The notes under the pieces are model-generated. The model had not been told where the DNA came from and did not search any database. It saw only the letters and a program-made list of their open reading frames with translations. The position numbers and the translations under genes were made by a program. Shown here piece after piece: positions 1-9,566 of a stretch of 64,000 bases of DNA; position 1 is the stretch's first letter, and every line of letters starts with the position of its first letter. The DNA comes from Mucilaginibacter aurantiaciroseus. Lineage in GTDB: Bacteria > Bacteroidota > Bacteroidia > Sphingobacteriales > Sphingobacteriaceae. The DNA lies in assembly GCF_024055595.1 (NCBI RefSeq), contig NZ_JAMXOF010000001.1, positions 62,001 to 126,000 on the forward strand. The letters run 5' to 3'.

Positions 1-177
1 CTGCACCAATTGGTAAGGCAGCATGTGCCATTTATAAAAGAGGACAGAGTTTTTTCGGATGATATCAATGCCTTACATCAATTAATTATTAGCGGGCAGT
101 TCCAGTCGGTTGCCAACGAAACCGCTCAAAAACATAGCATCAATATAAACGACGATGACGAATTCGGAATTTATTAA
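1..177 (+). CDS. hutH: Histidine ammonia-lyase, C-terminal end (partial)
   Basis: The open frame running in from the left edge encodes 58 residues ending in a stop at 175-177. The pattern [14 protein letters not shown] followed by DINALH and LIISGQF resembles the C-terminal end of histidine ammonia-lyase, which converts histidine to urocanate, the first step of histidine degradation. The active-site MIO segment lies outside the window. The frame overlaps the hutU start by 23 bases, so the two are very probably translated from one mRNA. The call rests on this short tail plus the hut genes that follow. Confidence 0.8.
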   Translation: MHQLVRQHVPFIKEDRVFSDDINALHQLIISGQFQSVANETAQKHSININDDDEFGIY

Positions 178-1828
178 TACATACGCCAACCACCCGGTTT
201 ATTACGCGCCGGTTGGTAACCAACTGCACGCCAAAAGCTGGCAAACAGAGGCGCCCCTGCGCATGCTGTTAAATAACCTTAACGAGCAGGTTGCCGAAAA
301 TTCCGACGAATTGGTGGTTTACGGCGGAATCGGTCAAGCCGCCCGTAACCCGGAATCGCTGAGGAAGATCATAGAACTTTTGCTGGAACTCGATGACGAC
401 CATTCGTTGTTGGTGCAATCCGGCAAACCTGTAGGGATCATACGTAGTCATCCGCAGGCGCCAAGGGTTTTAATAGCCAATAGTAACCTGGTTCCTGCAT
501 GGGCAACCTGGGAGCATTTTTACAAGCTGCGCGCCGATGGCCTGATGATGTACGGGCAAATGACCGCGGGCAGCTGGATATATATAGGTACGCAGGGTAT
601 TTTACAAGGAACCTACGAAACCTTTGTGGAGGCAGGCCGACAGCATTTTAATAATGACCTTACAGGTAAACTGATTGTCAGCGCCGGTATTGGCGGCATG
701 GGTGGCGCGCAACCATTGGCTACAACCATGGCAGGCGGTGTATTTTTAGGAGCCGATGTAGACGTTACCCGGATCCAAAAACGTTTTGACAGTAAATATA
801 TCGACAGGATAACCCACTCGTACGAGGAAGCAATTAGCTGGGTACAGGATGCCATGAACAAAGGCGAAACCCTGTCTGTAGGGTTGGTAAGTGATGCCGG
901 GGATATGCTGGAACGATTAATTGCCGATGGCATTGTACCTGATATGGTGACCGATCAAACCTCTGCACACGACCCGCTGAACGGATATATCCCTAACGGG
1001 TTAAGGTTGGATGAAGCGCTCGATCTGCGAAAGGCTGATCCTGAACAATACAAGCACCGTTCACTAAAAAGTATGGCCCGCCACGTGGGATTTATGCTGC
1101 AGTTGCAAAAGCTTGGCTCGGTAACTTTCGATTATGGTAATAACCTACGCGAGTTTGCGAAACAAGGCGGCGAGCAAAATGCGTATGATTTCCCCGGCTT
1201 TACACCGGCGTTTATCCGTCCGTTGTTTTGCGAGGGGAAAGGGCCGTTCAGGTGGGTAGCCCTATCCGGCGATCCTGAAGATATTTATACAACCGACAGA
1301 GCTTTAATGGAAGCTTTTCCTGAAAATAAGCCATTGATAAACTGGCTGGAGAAAGCGCAAAAGCAGGTAGCCTTCCAGGGACTTCCGGCACGCATTTGCT
1401 GGCTGGGTATGGGCGAGCGTGAAAAGGCTGGCCTGATATTTAACGAACTGGTGGCAAGCGGCAAAGTAAAAGCGCCGATAGTGATAGGTCGAGATCATTT
1501 GGACTGCGGCTCGGTAGCATCGCCAAACCGCGAAACCGAATCCATGAAAGATGGCTCGGATGCAGTATCCGACTGGCCATTGTTAAACCTTATGGCTAAT
1601 ACCTCTGGCGGTGCAACATGGGTGTCATTCCACCACGGTGGTGGTGTAGGAATGGGATACTCGCAACACGCGGGTATGGTAGTAGTTGCAGATGGTACCG
1701 AACGCGCTGCAACCTGCCTTAAACGCGTACTGCACAACGACCCTGCCATGGGTATCTTCCGCCATGCGGATGCAGGTTATGACAAAGCGCAGGATTGGGC
1801 GGATAGGTTTGGATTGAAGGTGTGGTAG
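155..1828 (+). CDS. hutU: Urocanate hydratase
   Basis: Urocanase, a cytoplasmic NAD-dependent enzyme of the second step of histidine degradation, converting urocanate to 4-imidazolone-5-propionate. The 557-residue length is normal for the family. Diagnostic segments are [12 protein letters not shown] near residue 29, [12 protein letters not shown] near 55, the NAD-binding [11 protein letters not shown] near 180, the catalytic-cysteine segment [14 protein letters not shown] near 410, and [17 protein letters not shown] near 490. The ATG at 155 lies inside the hutH frame. Downstream, about 180 bases containing a dispersed inverted repeat separate it from hutI. The call is secure; no frameshift or missing motif is seen. 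Confidence 0.97.
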   Translation: MTNSEFINTYANHPVYYAPVGNQLHAKSWQTEAPLRMLLNNLNEQVAENSDELVVYGGIGQAARNPESLRKIIELLLELDDDHSLLVQSGKPVGIIRSHPQAPRVLIANSNLVPAWATWEHFYKLRADGLMMYGQMTAGSWIYIGTQGILQGTYETFVEAGRQHFNNDLTGKLIVSAGIGGMGGAQPLATTMAGGVFLGADVDVTRIQKRFDSKYIDRITHSYEEAISWVQDAMNKGETLSVGLVSDAGDMLERLIADGIVPDMVTDQTSAHDPLNGYIPNGLRLDEALDLRKADPEQYKHRSLKSMARHVGFMLQLQKLGSVTFDYGNNLREFAKQGGEQNAYDFPGFTPAFIRPLFCEGKGPFRWVALSGDPEDIYTTDRALMEAFPENKPLINWLEKAQKQVAFQGLPARICWLGMGEREKAGLIFNELVASGKVKAPIVIGRDHLDCGSVASPNRETESMKDGSDAVSDWPLLNLMANTSGGATWVSFHHGGGVGMGYSQHAGMVVVADGTERAATCLKRVLHNDPAMGIFRHADAGYDKAQDWADRFGLKVW

Positions 1829-1892
1829 CTGGATGGTGAGTAGAGAATGGTTGATTGGTGAGTAGTTGAAAAGTGAAGATATAATAAATTAC

Positions 1893-1986
1893 GTCATTGC
1901 GAGCGATAGCGTGGCAATCTTCGATAGAAGGTAGGCGATAGCATAACGAGGATCGCCACGTCGCTATTGCTCCTCATAGCAATGAC
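1893..1986. repeat. Dispersed inverted-repeat element, family A copy 1
   Basis: Starts GTCATTGCGAG and ends CATAGCAATGAC; the outer 8 bases are perfect inverted repeats and the inner arms (CGATAGCG..TGGCAATC against GATCGCCACG..CGCTATTG) also pair. Related copies are at 31841 and 35019. It sits between hutU and hutI inside the apparent hut operon, so it may be transcribed as a hairpin. Looks like a REP- or MITE-type element; no transposase is nearby. Confidence 0.75.
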
Positions 1987-2006
1987 GCGTGGGATAAGTA
2001 ATTAAA

Positions 2007-3233
2007 ATGAAAAAACTAATAGGTCCATTCATACACATAATACCCTTAACAGGGCTACCCTTAAAAGGCGCTCTGAAGGATGAGCAACTGCACATTATCC
2101 CCAACGGTGGTGTGTTGGTTGAGGGTGGACTGATTTTAGCGATTGGCGATTTTAAAGAATTAAGAAAAGCCAATGCATCTGCACAAATAGAAGAAATTAC
2201 CAGTCCGCAGGTTTTGCTGCCCGGCTTTATAGATTGCCATACGCATATCTGTTTTGGTGGAAACCGGGCTAAAGATTACGCCATGCGCATCGCGGGTAAA
2301 ACCTATTTGGAAATTGCTAAATCAGGCGGCGGTATCTGGGACACGGTTACACAAACCCGCGCGGCTGATGAGGTAGCGCTTGTGCAATCATTGGTGCAAC
2401 GTGCCAACCGACATTTAGCCGACGGGGTAACTGCCATTGAAGTGAAAAGCGGTTATGGCTTAAGTGTTGAGGAGGAACTAAAACAGCTTCGTGCAATAAA
2501 AAATGCATCGGCACAAACTAAAGCAAGACTGATACCTACCTGCCTTGCAGCCCATATGGTGCCAAAAGATTTTAACGGATCGCAAGCTGAATATCTGGCG
2601 TATGTGGTGAATGATCTGCTGCCCATTATCAAACAAGAGAACCTAACTAACCGCGTAGATATATTTATTGAACAAAGTGCTATGGATACTAAAAATGCTT
2701 TGGTTTATCTCAACAAGGCAAACCAATTAGGCTTTGATATAACCGCACATGCCGACCAGTTTACTACAGGTGGAAGCGCTGTTGCTGTTGAGGTTGGTGC
2801 GGTATCTGCCGACCATCTGGAGGCAAGCGGTGAAAATGAAATTGGCCTTTTGGCCTCATCTAATACTGTTGCGGTGACACTACCGGGTGCATCTTTAGGC
2901 TTGGGTATGCCTTATGCACCCGCCCGCAAACTGCTCGATTCCGGTGCCTGTCTGGCCATTGCCAGTGATTGGAACCCAGGCTCGGCACCCATGGGCGATT
3001 TACTAATACAAGCCGCGGTAATGAGCGCGTCAGAAAAGTTATCTGTTGCCGAAGTTTTTGCAGGGTTAACCTTCCGTGCAGCATCGGCATTAAAAATTGA
3101 ATATGGTATATTAGGCCTCGGGATGCCCGCCGATATGCAGGCCTACCTATGTGCCGATTACCGCGAAATATTATATTACCAGGGAAAATTGAAGCCCAAC
3201 CTCGTTTGGGTTGCAGGAAACTCTCATGTCTAA
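2007..3233 (+). CDS. hutI: Imidazolonepropionase
   Basis: Amidohydrolase that opens 4-imidazolone-5-propionate to N-formimino-L-glutamate, the third step of histidine degradation. The 408-residue length is typical. Metal-binding GFIDCHTHICFGG is near residue 73 (HTH of the HxH motif), a second metal histidine is in ITAHADQF near 245, and ASDWNPGSAPMGDL near 320 carries the conserved aspartate. The ATG at 2007 follows a purine-rich stretch. It lies 178 bases after hutU and 24 bases before ftcD, so it probably shares a transcript with ftcD and perhaps with the upstream hut genes through the repeat-containing spacer. Confidence 0.96.
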   Translation: MKKLIGPFIHIIPLTGLPLKGALKDEQLHIIPNGGVLVEGGLILAIGDFKELRKANASAQIEEITSPQVLLPGFIDCHTHICFGGNRAKDYAMRIAGKTYLEIAKSGGGIWDTVTQTRAADEVALVQSLVQRANRHLADGVTAIEVKSGYGLSVEEELKQLRAIKNASAQTKARLIPTCLAAHMVPKDFNGSQAEYLAYVVNDLLPIIKQENLTNRVDIFIEQSAMDTKNALVYLNKANQLGFDITAHADQFTTGGSAVAVEVGAVSADHLEASGENEIGLLASSNTVAVTLPGASLGLGMPYAPARKLLDSGACLAIASDWNPGSAPMGDLLIQAAVMSASEKLSVAEVFAGLTFRAASALKIEYGILGLGMPADMQAYLCADYREILYYQGKLKPNLVWVAGNSHV

Positions 3234-3257
3234 CATATCATATCTCAAATCTAAGAA

Positions 3258-4943
3258 ATGAACCAACTAATAGAATGTGTGCCTAATTTTAGCGAAGGTG
3301 TAAACCTAGTTATCATTAAACAAATAACGGATGAGGTTGAAACTGTAGAAGGTGTTCGCCTGCTGAATGTTGACCCCGGTAAGGCCACAAACCGTACTGT
3401 AGTGACTTTTGTGGGCGAGCCGAAGCAGGTGATTGAAGCGGCTTTTTTGGCGATAAAAAAGGCCGGAGAACTGATTGATATGAGTAAGCACAAAGGCGAG
3501 CATCCAAGGATGGGCGCAACTGATGTTTGTCCGCTGATACCTATCGCTAATATCAGCATGGAGGAAACTGCTGAGTATGCTAAGCAACTGGCTAAACGGG
3601 TTGGCGAGGAACTGGGCATCCCTGCATATCTGTACCAACATGCGCAGGCAGATAAGACCCGTGATAATTTATCTGTTATTAGAGCAGGAGAGTACGAAAG
3701 TTTCTTTAAAAAGATAAAGGAACCAAAATGGAAACCCGATTTTGGCCCTGCAGAAATGGATGCGAAACGTGGCGCAACGGTTATTGGTGCGCGCGATTTT
3801 TTGATCGCTTATAATATCAACCTCAATACCACATCAACCCGCAGGGCAAATGCCATTGCGTTTGATGTGCGCGAAGCTGGTCGTGTAATGCGCGAAGGCG
3901 ACCCGGTGAACGGCAAGATTATTAATGACGAGAACGATAAACCAAAGTCTATTCCCGGCACGCTAAAAAGTGTAAAGGCGATAGGCTGGTATATTGAAGA
4001 ATACGGCGTTGCCCAGATCTCGATGAATCTGACCAATATCGAAGTGACCCCGATACATGTAGCTTTTGATGAGGTTTGCAAAAGAGCGGCCGAGCGCGGC
4101 ATCCGTGTAACGGGTAGCGAACTAATTGGATTGATCCCGCTGAAAGCGATGTTGGATGCGGGTAAATATTTCCTGAAAAAACAACAGCGTTCGGTAGGAG
4201 TGATCGAAGCGGAAATTATCAAGATCGCCATTAAATCGATGGGGTTGGATGAGCTTGGTCCGTTTAACCCGGATGGGCGTATTATTGAGTATTTGCTCCG
4301 CGATGTAAGCGCTGGCAAAATAGTAGGCATGACCTTAACCGCATTTGCCGACGAGACCGCGAGCGAAAGCCCTGCGCCTGGCGGTGGCTCTATATCTGCT
4401 TATATGGGTGCATTGGGAGCATCGCTGGCTACCATGGTGGCTAACCTGTCATCACACAAAAAAGGCTGGGACAATCGTTGGGAAGAGTTTAGCAATTGGG
4501 CCGAGCAAGGGCAGGCTTTAAAAGATGAATTACTGCGATTAGTTGATTTAGATACTACTGCTTTTAATAAAATAATGGAAGCGTTTAGCTTGCCAAAAGG
4601 CAACGAGCAGGAAAAAGCAACCCGCGTCCAAGCCATTCAGGATTCTACCAAATATGCTATCGATATCCCGTTCAAGGTAATGGAAACCGCTTATGAAAGT
4701 TTAACGCTTATACGGGCAATGGTAGAAAGCGGTAACCCAAATTCGGTAACAGACGCCGGTGTGGCAGCACTTTGTGTACGTTCGGCTGTGATGGGTGCTT
4801 TTATGAATGTGAAGATCAACGCATCAGGCTATAAGGATAAAGCATTTGTGGATGATGTTTTAAAGCGCGGTGAAGCGATAGAGCAAAAAACTATCGCTGC
4901 CGAGGCGGAGATAATTGCTTTGGTTAACGAGAAGATAGAATAA
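3258..4943 (+). CDS. ftcD: Bifunctional glutamate formimidoyltransferase / formimidoyl-THF cyclodeaminase
   Basis: A two-domain enzyme of 561 residues. Residues about 1-320 carry the formiminotransferase domain, starting ECVPNFSEGVN and including HKGEHPRMGATDVCPL near 75. Residues about 350-561 form the cyclodeaminase domain with the PAPGGGSISAYMGALGASL segment near 373. Together they move the formimino group of formiminoglutamate to tetrahydrofolate and release ammonia, giving glutamate and methenyl-THF. With hutH, hutU and hutI this completes a folate-linked route, so no HutG or HutF would be needed. This domain fusion is also known from animals. It is convergent with nagB, separated by a repeat and a terminator. 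Confidence 0.95.
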   Translation: MNQLIECVPNFSEGVNLVIIKQITDEVETVEGVRLLNVDPGKATNRTVVTFVGEPKQVIEAAFLAIKKAGELIDMSKHKGEHPRMGATDVCPLIPIANISMEETAEYAKQLAKRVGEELGIPAYLYQHAQADKTRDNLSVIRAGEYESFFKKIKEPKWKPDFGPAEMDAKRGATVIGARDFLIAYNINLNTTSTRRANAIAFDVREAGRVMREGDPVNGKIINDENDKPKSIPGTLKSVKAIGWYIEEYGVAQISMNLTNIEVTPIHVAFDEVCKRAAERGIRVTGSELIGLIPLKAMLDAGKYFLKKQQRSVGVIEAEIIKIAIKSMGLDELGPFNPDGRIIEYLLRDVSAGKIVGMTLTAFADETASESPAPGGGSISAYMGALGASLATMVANLSSHKKGWDNRWEEFSNWAEQGQALKDELLRLVDLDTTAFNKIMEAFSLPKGNEQEKATRVQAIQDSTKYAIDIPFKVMETAYESLTLIRAMVESGNPNSVTDAGVAALCVRSAVMGAFMNVKINASGYKDKAFVDDVLKRGEAIEQKTIAAEAEIIALVNEKIE

Positions 4944-4961
4944 ATTATAACATAAAAGAAT

Positions 4962-5065
4962 GTCATTTCGAACCAGCGATAGCGAGGAAAAATCTTGTTA
5001 TTTCTTACAGGTCACAAACTTGTCATGTCTAACAAGGTTTCTCCTCGTACCTCGTTCGAAATGAC
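4962..5065. repeat. Dispersed inverted-repeat element, family B copy 1
   Basis: Begins GTCATTTCGAACCAGCGAT and ends CGTTCGAAATGAC, with inner arms AATCTTGTTA and TAACAAGGTTTCTCCTCG. A second copy is at 25038-25162. It lies between the convergent ftcD and nagB genes. Distinct from family A, although the termini are similar (GTCATT..AATGAC). Confidence 0.75.
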
Positions 5066-5088
5066 ACAGCGGTAGGATAAAACAACAA

Positions 5089-5117
5089 AAAGAGCCGTGA
5101 TATCATCGCGGCTCTTT
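5089..5117. terminator. Bidirectional rho-independent terminator between ftcD and nagB
   Basis: Stem AAAGAGCCGTGAT / ATCGCGGCTCTTT with a 3-base loop and one G-T pair, with A-rich flank on the left and T-containing flank on the right. It serves the convergent genes on both sides. Confidence 0.8.
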
Positions 5118-5139
5118 ACATTATATTGGTTTAGTTAAA

Positions 5140-7059
5140 TTAGTAATGAAACCTTACAAACGCTTCCATAGCTGCATATTCTGCCATGCCTAAGCGGTCG
5201 TAATTTTGGGCGCTTTCTCGGTTGCGGTCTTCGGCACGTACCCAAAACTCGCGTGCATCATCGCCGGGGAAAACAGGGCGGTCCTTTTGCGATTGGTGCT
5301 TAAAGATTGCGTTCCGTTTACGCAGCACTTCGGCTGGCGAAAGCGGTACGGCCATTTCAATTTCGTGGGTGGCAAACTCGTGCCATGCACCGCGGTACAT
5401 CCACACCCAGCAATCATTTACCCAAGTTTCTGTTTTACGAAGGCGCTGTAACGATTCTATAATAATATTGAAACATACTACGTGTGTACCATGCGGATCG
5501 GCAAAGTCTCCGGCGGTAAACACCTGTTGTGGTTTTACTCTTTGTAATAGCTCCATAGTTAGCCTGATGTCTTCTTCGCCAACCGAATTTTTCTTGGTTT
5601 TGCCCGATTCATAAAATGGCAGGGCCTGGAAGTGGATATTGCTATCCGGCAAACCCGCGAAGCGTGCACCCGAGATAGCCTCTGTTTTACGAATGAAACC
5701 TTTTACATCGCGAATCTCGATAGTATCTACCTGGTTAGGTAGTTTTTGATTGATGAACTTGCGCATGTCTTCATAAATGCCTTGTAGTTTCACAGTATCC
5801 TCACCTACGCTGGCTTTAAAGTCGATAGCGAACTCCATATATCGCAGCACGTCATCATCCCACACAGCGGTGTTGCCCGATGTTTGGTAGGCCACGTGTA
5901 CATCATGGCCTTGGTCAACTAAGCGGATGAATGTACCACCCATTGAGATAACATCATCATCGGGATGCGGAGAGAATACGATAGAACGCTTGCGGGCAGG
6001 CTCGGCACGTTCCGGGCGCTGGCTGTCATCAGCTCCTGGTTTGCCTCCCGGCCACCCGGTAATGGTGTGCTGCACCTGGTTGAATATATCGATGTTGATT
6101 TGGTAAACGGGGCCTTGCTCTACCGCAAGTTGCGCCATACCGTTGCTGTTATAATCTTCTTCGGTAAGTTTTAGGATGGGTTTACCAACCGCGCCTGAAA
6201 GCCATATAACCGCTTTTTTCTTCAGGTTGTTATCCCAAACACAGTCAGATACTAACCAAGAGGTATCAAAACGGGTAAGGCCCGATGCCGCGTCAACATC
6301 TAAAACAAACTCCACATTATCTGATAACTGCAGAAAGGTAGCAGGTACTTCACCAGAGATCTCGCCTTCTACCGCTTTGCGAACAATTGATGCTTTCTTT
6401 GCACTCCAGGCCATCAGGATAATTTCGCGGGCTTTAAAAATAGTACCTACACCCATGGTAATGGCTTTTGTAGGCACGTTTTGTTTACCTCCAAAATCAC
6501 GCGATGCATCGTTACGGGTAAGGTCATCCAGCGTAACCAAACGTGTGCCCGAGTTTGGTGCCGAGCCCGGTTCGTTAAACCCAATGTGGCCAGTACGGCC
6601 GATACCCAGGATCTGTAGGTCAAGTCCGCCCAGTTCCTCTATCTGCCTTTCGTATTCCAGGCAAAAAGCGGCTACCTCATCTTGTGGAAGGGTACCGTTA
6701 GGTATGTGTACTAAGTTTTTATCAATATCTATATGGTCGAATAAATTCTCGTTCATGAAAGTAACATAGCTTTGAGCTGCGTTGGGTTTCATGGGGTAAT
6801 ATTCATCAAGGTTAAACGTGATAACGCCTTTAAAAGAAAGCCCGTCTTCTTTATGCAGGCGGATCAGTTCGGCGTAAACCTGTATGGGTGTAACACCTGT
6901 TGCCAAACCTAAAACGGTTGGCTCGCCTACCGCTTGTTTCTTTCTGATGAGTGCCGCGATCCTTCCGGCTACCGCTAACGATGCGGCGCGCTGGTCGGAA
7001 TATACCGTAACGGGTAGTTTCTCGTAACGTGTTTCTTCTAATAAATTTAATCTTGCCAT
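5140..7059 (-). CDS. nagB: Glucosamine-6-phosphate deaminase fused to a PIG-L/LmbE-type deacetylase domain
   Basis: Residues about 15-265 are a NagB domain: GLATGVTPIQVYAEL near 52, the active-site FNLDEYYPM near 82, and GIGRTGHIGFNEPGS near 150. This enzyme converts glucosamine-6-phosphate to fructose-6-phosphate and ammonia. Residues about 365-639 are a GlcNAc-PI deacetylase-like (LmbE) domain with the zinc motif FSPHPDDDVISMGG near 368 and the later histidine in GDFADPHGTHVV near 520. At 639 residues it is more than twice a classic NagB; the same fusion is known in other Bacteroidota. The second domain's substrate is unknown; a deacetylase acting on an N-acetylated amino sugar would fit metabolically. 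The ATG at 7059 is the natural start. Confidence 0.93.
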   Translation of the reverse strand: MARLNLLEETRYEKLPVTVYSDQRAASLAVAGRIAALIRKKQAVGEPTVLGLATGVTPIQVYAELIRLHKEDGLSFKGVITFNLDEYYPMKPNAAQSYVTFMNENLFDHIDIDKNLVHIPNGTLPQDEVAAFCLEYERQIEELGGLDLQILGIGRTGHIGFNEPGSAPNSGTRLVTLDDLTRNDASRDFGGKQNVPTKAITMGVGTIFKAREIILMAWSAKKASIVRKAVEGEISGEVPATFLQLSDNVEFVLDVDAASGLTRFDTSWLVSDCVWDNNLKKKAVIWLSGAVGKPILKLTEEDYNSNGMAQLAVEQGPVYQINIDIFNQVQHTITGWPGGKPGADDSQRPERAEPARKRSIVFSPHPDDDVISMGGTFIRLVDQGHDVHVAYQTSGNTAVWDDDVLRYMEFAIDFKASVGEDTVKLQGIYEDMRKFINQKLPNQVDTIEIRDVKGFIRKTEAISGARFAGLPDSNIHFQALPFYESGKTKKNSVGEEDIRLTMELLQRVKPQQVFTAGDFADPHGTHVVCFNIIIESLQRLRKTETWVNDCWVWMYRGAWHEFATHEIEMAVPLSPAEVLRKRNAIFKHQSQKDRPVFPGDDAREFWVRAEDRNRESAQNYDRLGMAEYAAMEAFVRFHY

Positions 7060-7118
7060 AATCAGGTTAATATATTGCTGTATTCAGTTTTATCTTTTCA
7101 AAAAAATCGGTACAAAAA

Positions 7119-7186
7119 AAATCCTCACCGAAGCGAGGATTTACCAACCAATTAACTATAAAATTTATCTCCTCCAGAAGAGATAA
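7119..7186 (-). terminator. Two-hairpin element ending in a rho-independent terminator
   Basis: Read on the minus strand: hairpin TTATCTC/GAGATAA (7165-7186), a linker containing TTAATTGGTTGGTAAA, then hairpin AAATCCTC/GAGGATTT (7119-7142) followed by at least seven T residues. It ends transcription coming from the permease. The linker sequence recurs beside a second hairpin at 59241-59295, so it may be the 3' end of a small RNA or a conserved terminator leader. Confidence 0.7.
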
Positions 7187-7312
7187 CAAGTATGCATATT
7201 TTAATGATTTTTCTTTCTTTCATCATCGGTGCAAACTTAATAAAGATAAATCATAAAATCAAAATACTTATTAAAATAATTTAAAAAGATTAAATTGAAA
7301 GGATGAGGCAGT

Positions 7313-8656
7313 TTAGTTATCGGGCAATAGAGGGGTTTGTTTACGTTTACCAATATAATAAATGGCAAGCCCAAGGGCATAAGCCGCAAGGCACCAAAAG
7401 GCCGCAAAGGGGTTTTCTTTAAAAGTGATGAAGATGTTAATGGTTACAAACCAGTAAGCCAGAATAAATACAATGGGAATAAGCGGGAACCATTTAATGG
7501 TATAAATATCCGAAACATCTAAATGCTTCGTTTTTTTGCGAAGGATAAAAATGGAGATGGCAGCTAAGGAGATGCCGATGAGTTCAAAGAACATTACGTA
7601 TTTCAGCATATCGGTGAACGAGCCTACAAAAAATAAGATGATGAGGATAGCCACTACAAAAAAGCTCATGCCAAATTCCTGTACCTGTGTTTTTGGGTTT
7701 ATTCTTTTAAATATCGGCGGCAGGATGCCATCCTCGGCCATGGCGTAATATACCCTCGGGCTCGACATGATGTTTACATTGACATAGCCCACTACCGATA
7801 CGAACATCAGGATGGAAGTGATCTTATAACCGGTGGCGCCGAATATAACACCGGCCAGTGTTGCCGCCAGTGTATGGTTTTGCTGCAGGCCGCCAATGCC
7901 TAAAACATAATAGTAAGCGTAGTTGATAGCCAGGTAAAGGCTGATGATCACCGCCATTCCAAAAAATATAGCTTTGGGGATGTTCTTTTTGGCATTAATA
8001 ATGTCTCCGCCAAAATTAATGGTTTGAGCATAGCCTGTATAAGTAAAGAACACGGCCACCAAACTTAAACCAAAAGCGGTGATCACATTGCCAGTATGCG
8101 GAATTGCAGCAACAGGGTTTACCGCATGCGCGTCACTTTTGAAAACTACGGTGCAAAGCAGCAGGATCATCCCCACTTTAAATATTATGAGCACATTTTG
8201 TGTTTGGGCGCTCAGTTTTATACCTAAAAAGTTTATACCATATAAAGCCAGCACGGTTGCAATGGTGGTTAGCCTGGTACCGGTGCTGTTTTGTAGGTTT
8301 TGCGGTAGTAATATCGGGTTAATGTATTCGGCACCTAAAAGCGCCACTGCTGCCACCGATGCGGCATTGCTGATTACCAACACCCAGTTGATCATGAAAG
8401 CGAAGGCCGGGTGGAAACAAAAGGAAAACACTTTGTAAAAGCCACCGGTAGTTGGGTAGCGTGCGCCAATTTCGGCAAAGGTGAGCGCGCCGCAAAGGGT
8501 AACAATGCCCCCGAAAATCCACGCACCAAAGAATATAGGCGCGCTACCGGCTTTAACCGCTACGTCGCTGGGCGTGCCAAATATGCCCATACCAATCACC
8601 AAACTGATAACTATTATGCTGAGGTCGAAGCGGTTAAGGCGGGGTTGTATACTCAT
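7313..8656 (-). CDS. APC-family amino acid permease
   Basis: A 447-residue integral membrane protein with about twelve hydrophobic helices, typical of the amino acid-polyamine-organocation superfamily. The first helix has the consensus-like segment SLVIGMGIFGTPSDVAVKAGS near residue 17, and TLCGALTFAEIGARYPTTGG near 52 matches the conserved helix 2 to loop region. It is expected to import an amino acid across the inner membrane by coupling to H+ or Na+. The substrate cannot be read from sequence; nearby genes (nagB, and hut at a distance) give only weak hints. About 250 bases with a terminator separate it from nagB, so it is probably its own transcription unit. Confidence 0.88.
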   Translation of the reverse strand: MSIQPRLNRFDLSIIVISLVIGMGIFGTPSDVAVKAGSAPIFFGAWIFGGIVTLCGALTFAEIGARYPTTGGFYKVFSFCFHPAFAFMINWVLVISNAASVAAVALLGAEYINPILLPQNLQNSTGTRLTTIATVLALYGINFLGIKLSAQTQNVLIIFKVGMILLLCTVVFKSDAHAVNPVAAIPHTGNVITAFGLSLVAVFFTYTGYAQTINFGGDIINAKKNIPKAIFFGMAVIISLYLAINYAYYYVLGIGGLQQNHTLAATLAGVIFGATGYKITSILMFVSVVGYVNVNIMSSPRVYYAMAEDGILPPIFKRINPKTQVQEFGMSFFVVAILIILFFVGSFTDMLKYVMFFELIGISLAAISIFILRKKTKHLDVSDIYTIKWFPLIPIVFILAYWFVTINIFITFKENPFAAFWCLAAYALGLAIYYIGKRKQTPLLPDN

Positions 8657-8768
8657 ATTTACCTTTGCGTTTATTTTTTAAATTTATATTATAATTAATT
8701 TCATTTAATGTTCTAAATCATTTAAATTCGTTCATTGATTTAGTTACCTAATTAGCCGGACTTACAAT

Positions 8769-9461
8769 TTGAAGCAATTTAAACAAATATTACTTACGGG
8801 AATATTGTTGTTTTGTATTTCACCCGCACTGTTTGCGCAGGTGAAAAGGAAGTCTGTTAGCCAAAAATCAGTAAGTATTAAACATATAATTATATCTAAA
8901 CCGACCGAAAAACCAGCGGCACCCATCAGCCTACAACTTAAAAATTTCCTGGCATTAGCGGCGGCGGCTAACGTTGATTTTATATTCCAGAAGGGTTTTA
9001 GAGAGATAAAAGCCCCCGATAATGAGGATCTATCTTTCGACTATGCCATGGAAATACCGGGCAAGGAGTTTGAGATCTGGTTCTTGGTAAAATCACAAAA
9101 AGAGAATTACGCCAGTTACCAACGCTCTATCGGTAACAAGAATACAGCACAGGCCAACCCCGATTCGTTATACATAGGTATGGGCACCGCACAGGCAAAG
9201 GCCTTTACCGGTGACAATAATTATTTGATGCGTAATATACCGCTAAAACACCTTGCTAAATATAACGGCGATGCCGGAAGAACTTACCTTCTAAACCTGC
9301 CTGATGAACCGGTAACAAAGCACTATAAATACGCGTTGCTGTTAACCCTGCAAAAAGACCACACCGGTACCATACTGGCGGTTTGCTTTAGTAACGAAAA
9401 AGGCCCCGAGTTTTTCAAGGACATTGATAAGGCTAGCAGCTGCATAAAATTTAAACAATAG
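8769..9461 (+). CDS. Exported protein of unknown function
   Basis: 230 residues starting at a TTG codon, with a clear signal peptide (KQFKQILLTGILLFCISPALFAQ) predicted to be cut after AQ near residue 24. The mature part is mixed polar sequence with one hydrophobic stretch, LQLKNFLALAAAANVDFIF, near residue 55. I do not recognise a family. No in-frame ATG lies near the signal peptide, which supports TTG initiation. It is divergent from the permease and about 105 bases upstream of parE, which has its own promoter-like box. Confidence 0.7.
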   Translation: MKQFKQILLTGILLFCISPALFAQVKRKSVSQKSVSIKHIIISKPTEKPAAPISLQLKNFLALAAAANVDFIFQKGFREIKAPDNEDLSFDYAMEIPGKEFEIWFLVKSQKENYASYQRSIGNKNTAQANPDSLYIGMGTAQAKAFTGDNNYLMRNIPLKHLAKYNGDAGRTYLLNLPDEPVTKHYKYALLLTLQKDHTGTILAVCFSNEKGPEFFKDIDKASSCIKFKQ

Positions 9462-9517
9462 CCCCGCAAATGTTAATAAGTTGGCACATTTAAATACTAA
9501 TTTAAGTGGCGTAACTT

Positions 9518-9525
9518 TATTTTTG
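9518..9525 (+). promoter_or_regulatory. Probable -7 element of the parE promoter
   Basis: TATTTTTG matches the Bacteroidota -7 consensus TAnnTTTG and lies 41 bases before the parE ATG. No good -33 TTG is seen at the usual distance, so this is a partial match. Confidence 0.45.
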
Positions 9526-9566
9526 CGTGTCGGGCTAAATCAGCACCAAAAACATTTGATCTTAAC

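Noticed and set aside
1829..1892. Repeated GGTGAGTAG words after hutU
   Set aside because: Two or three short direct repeats only; not enough to call an element or array.
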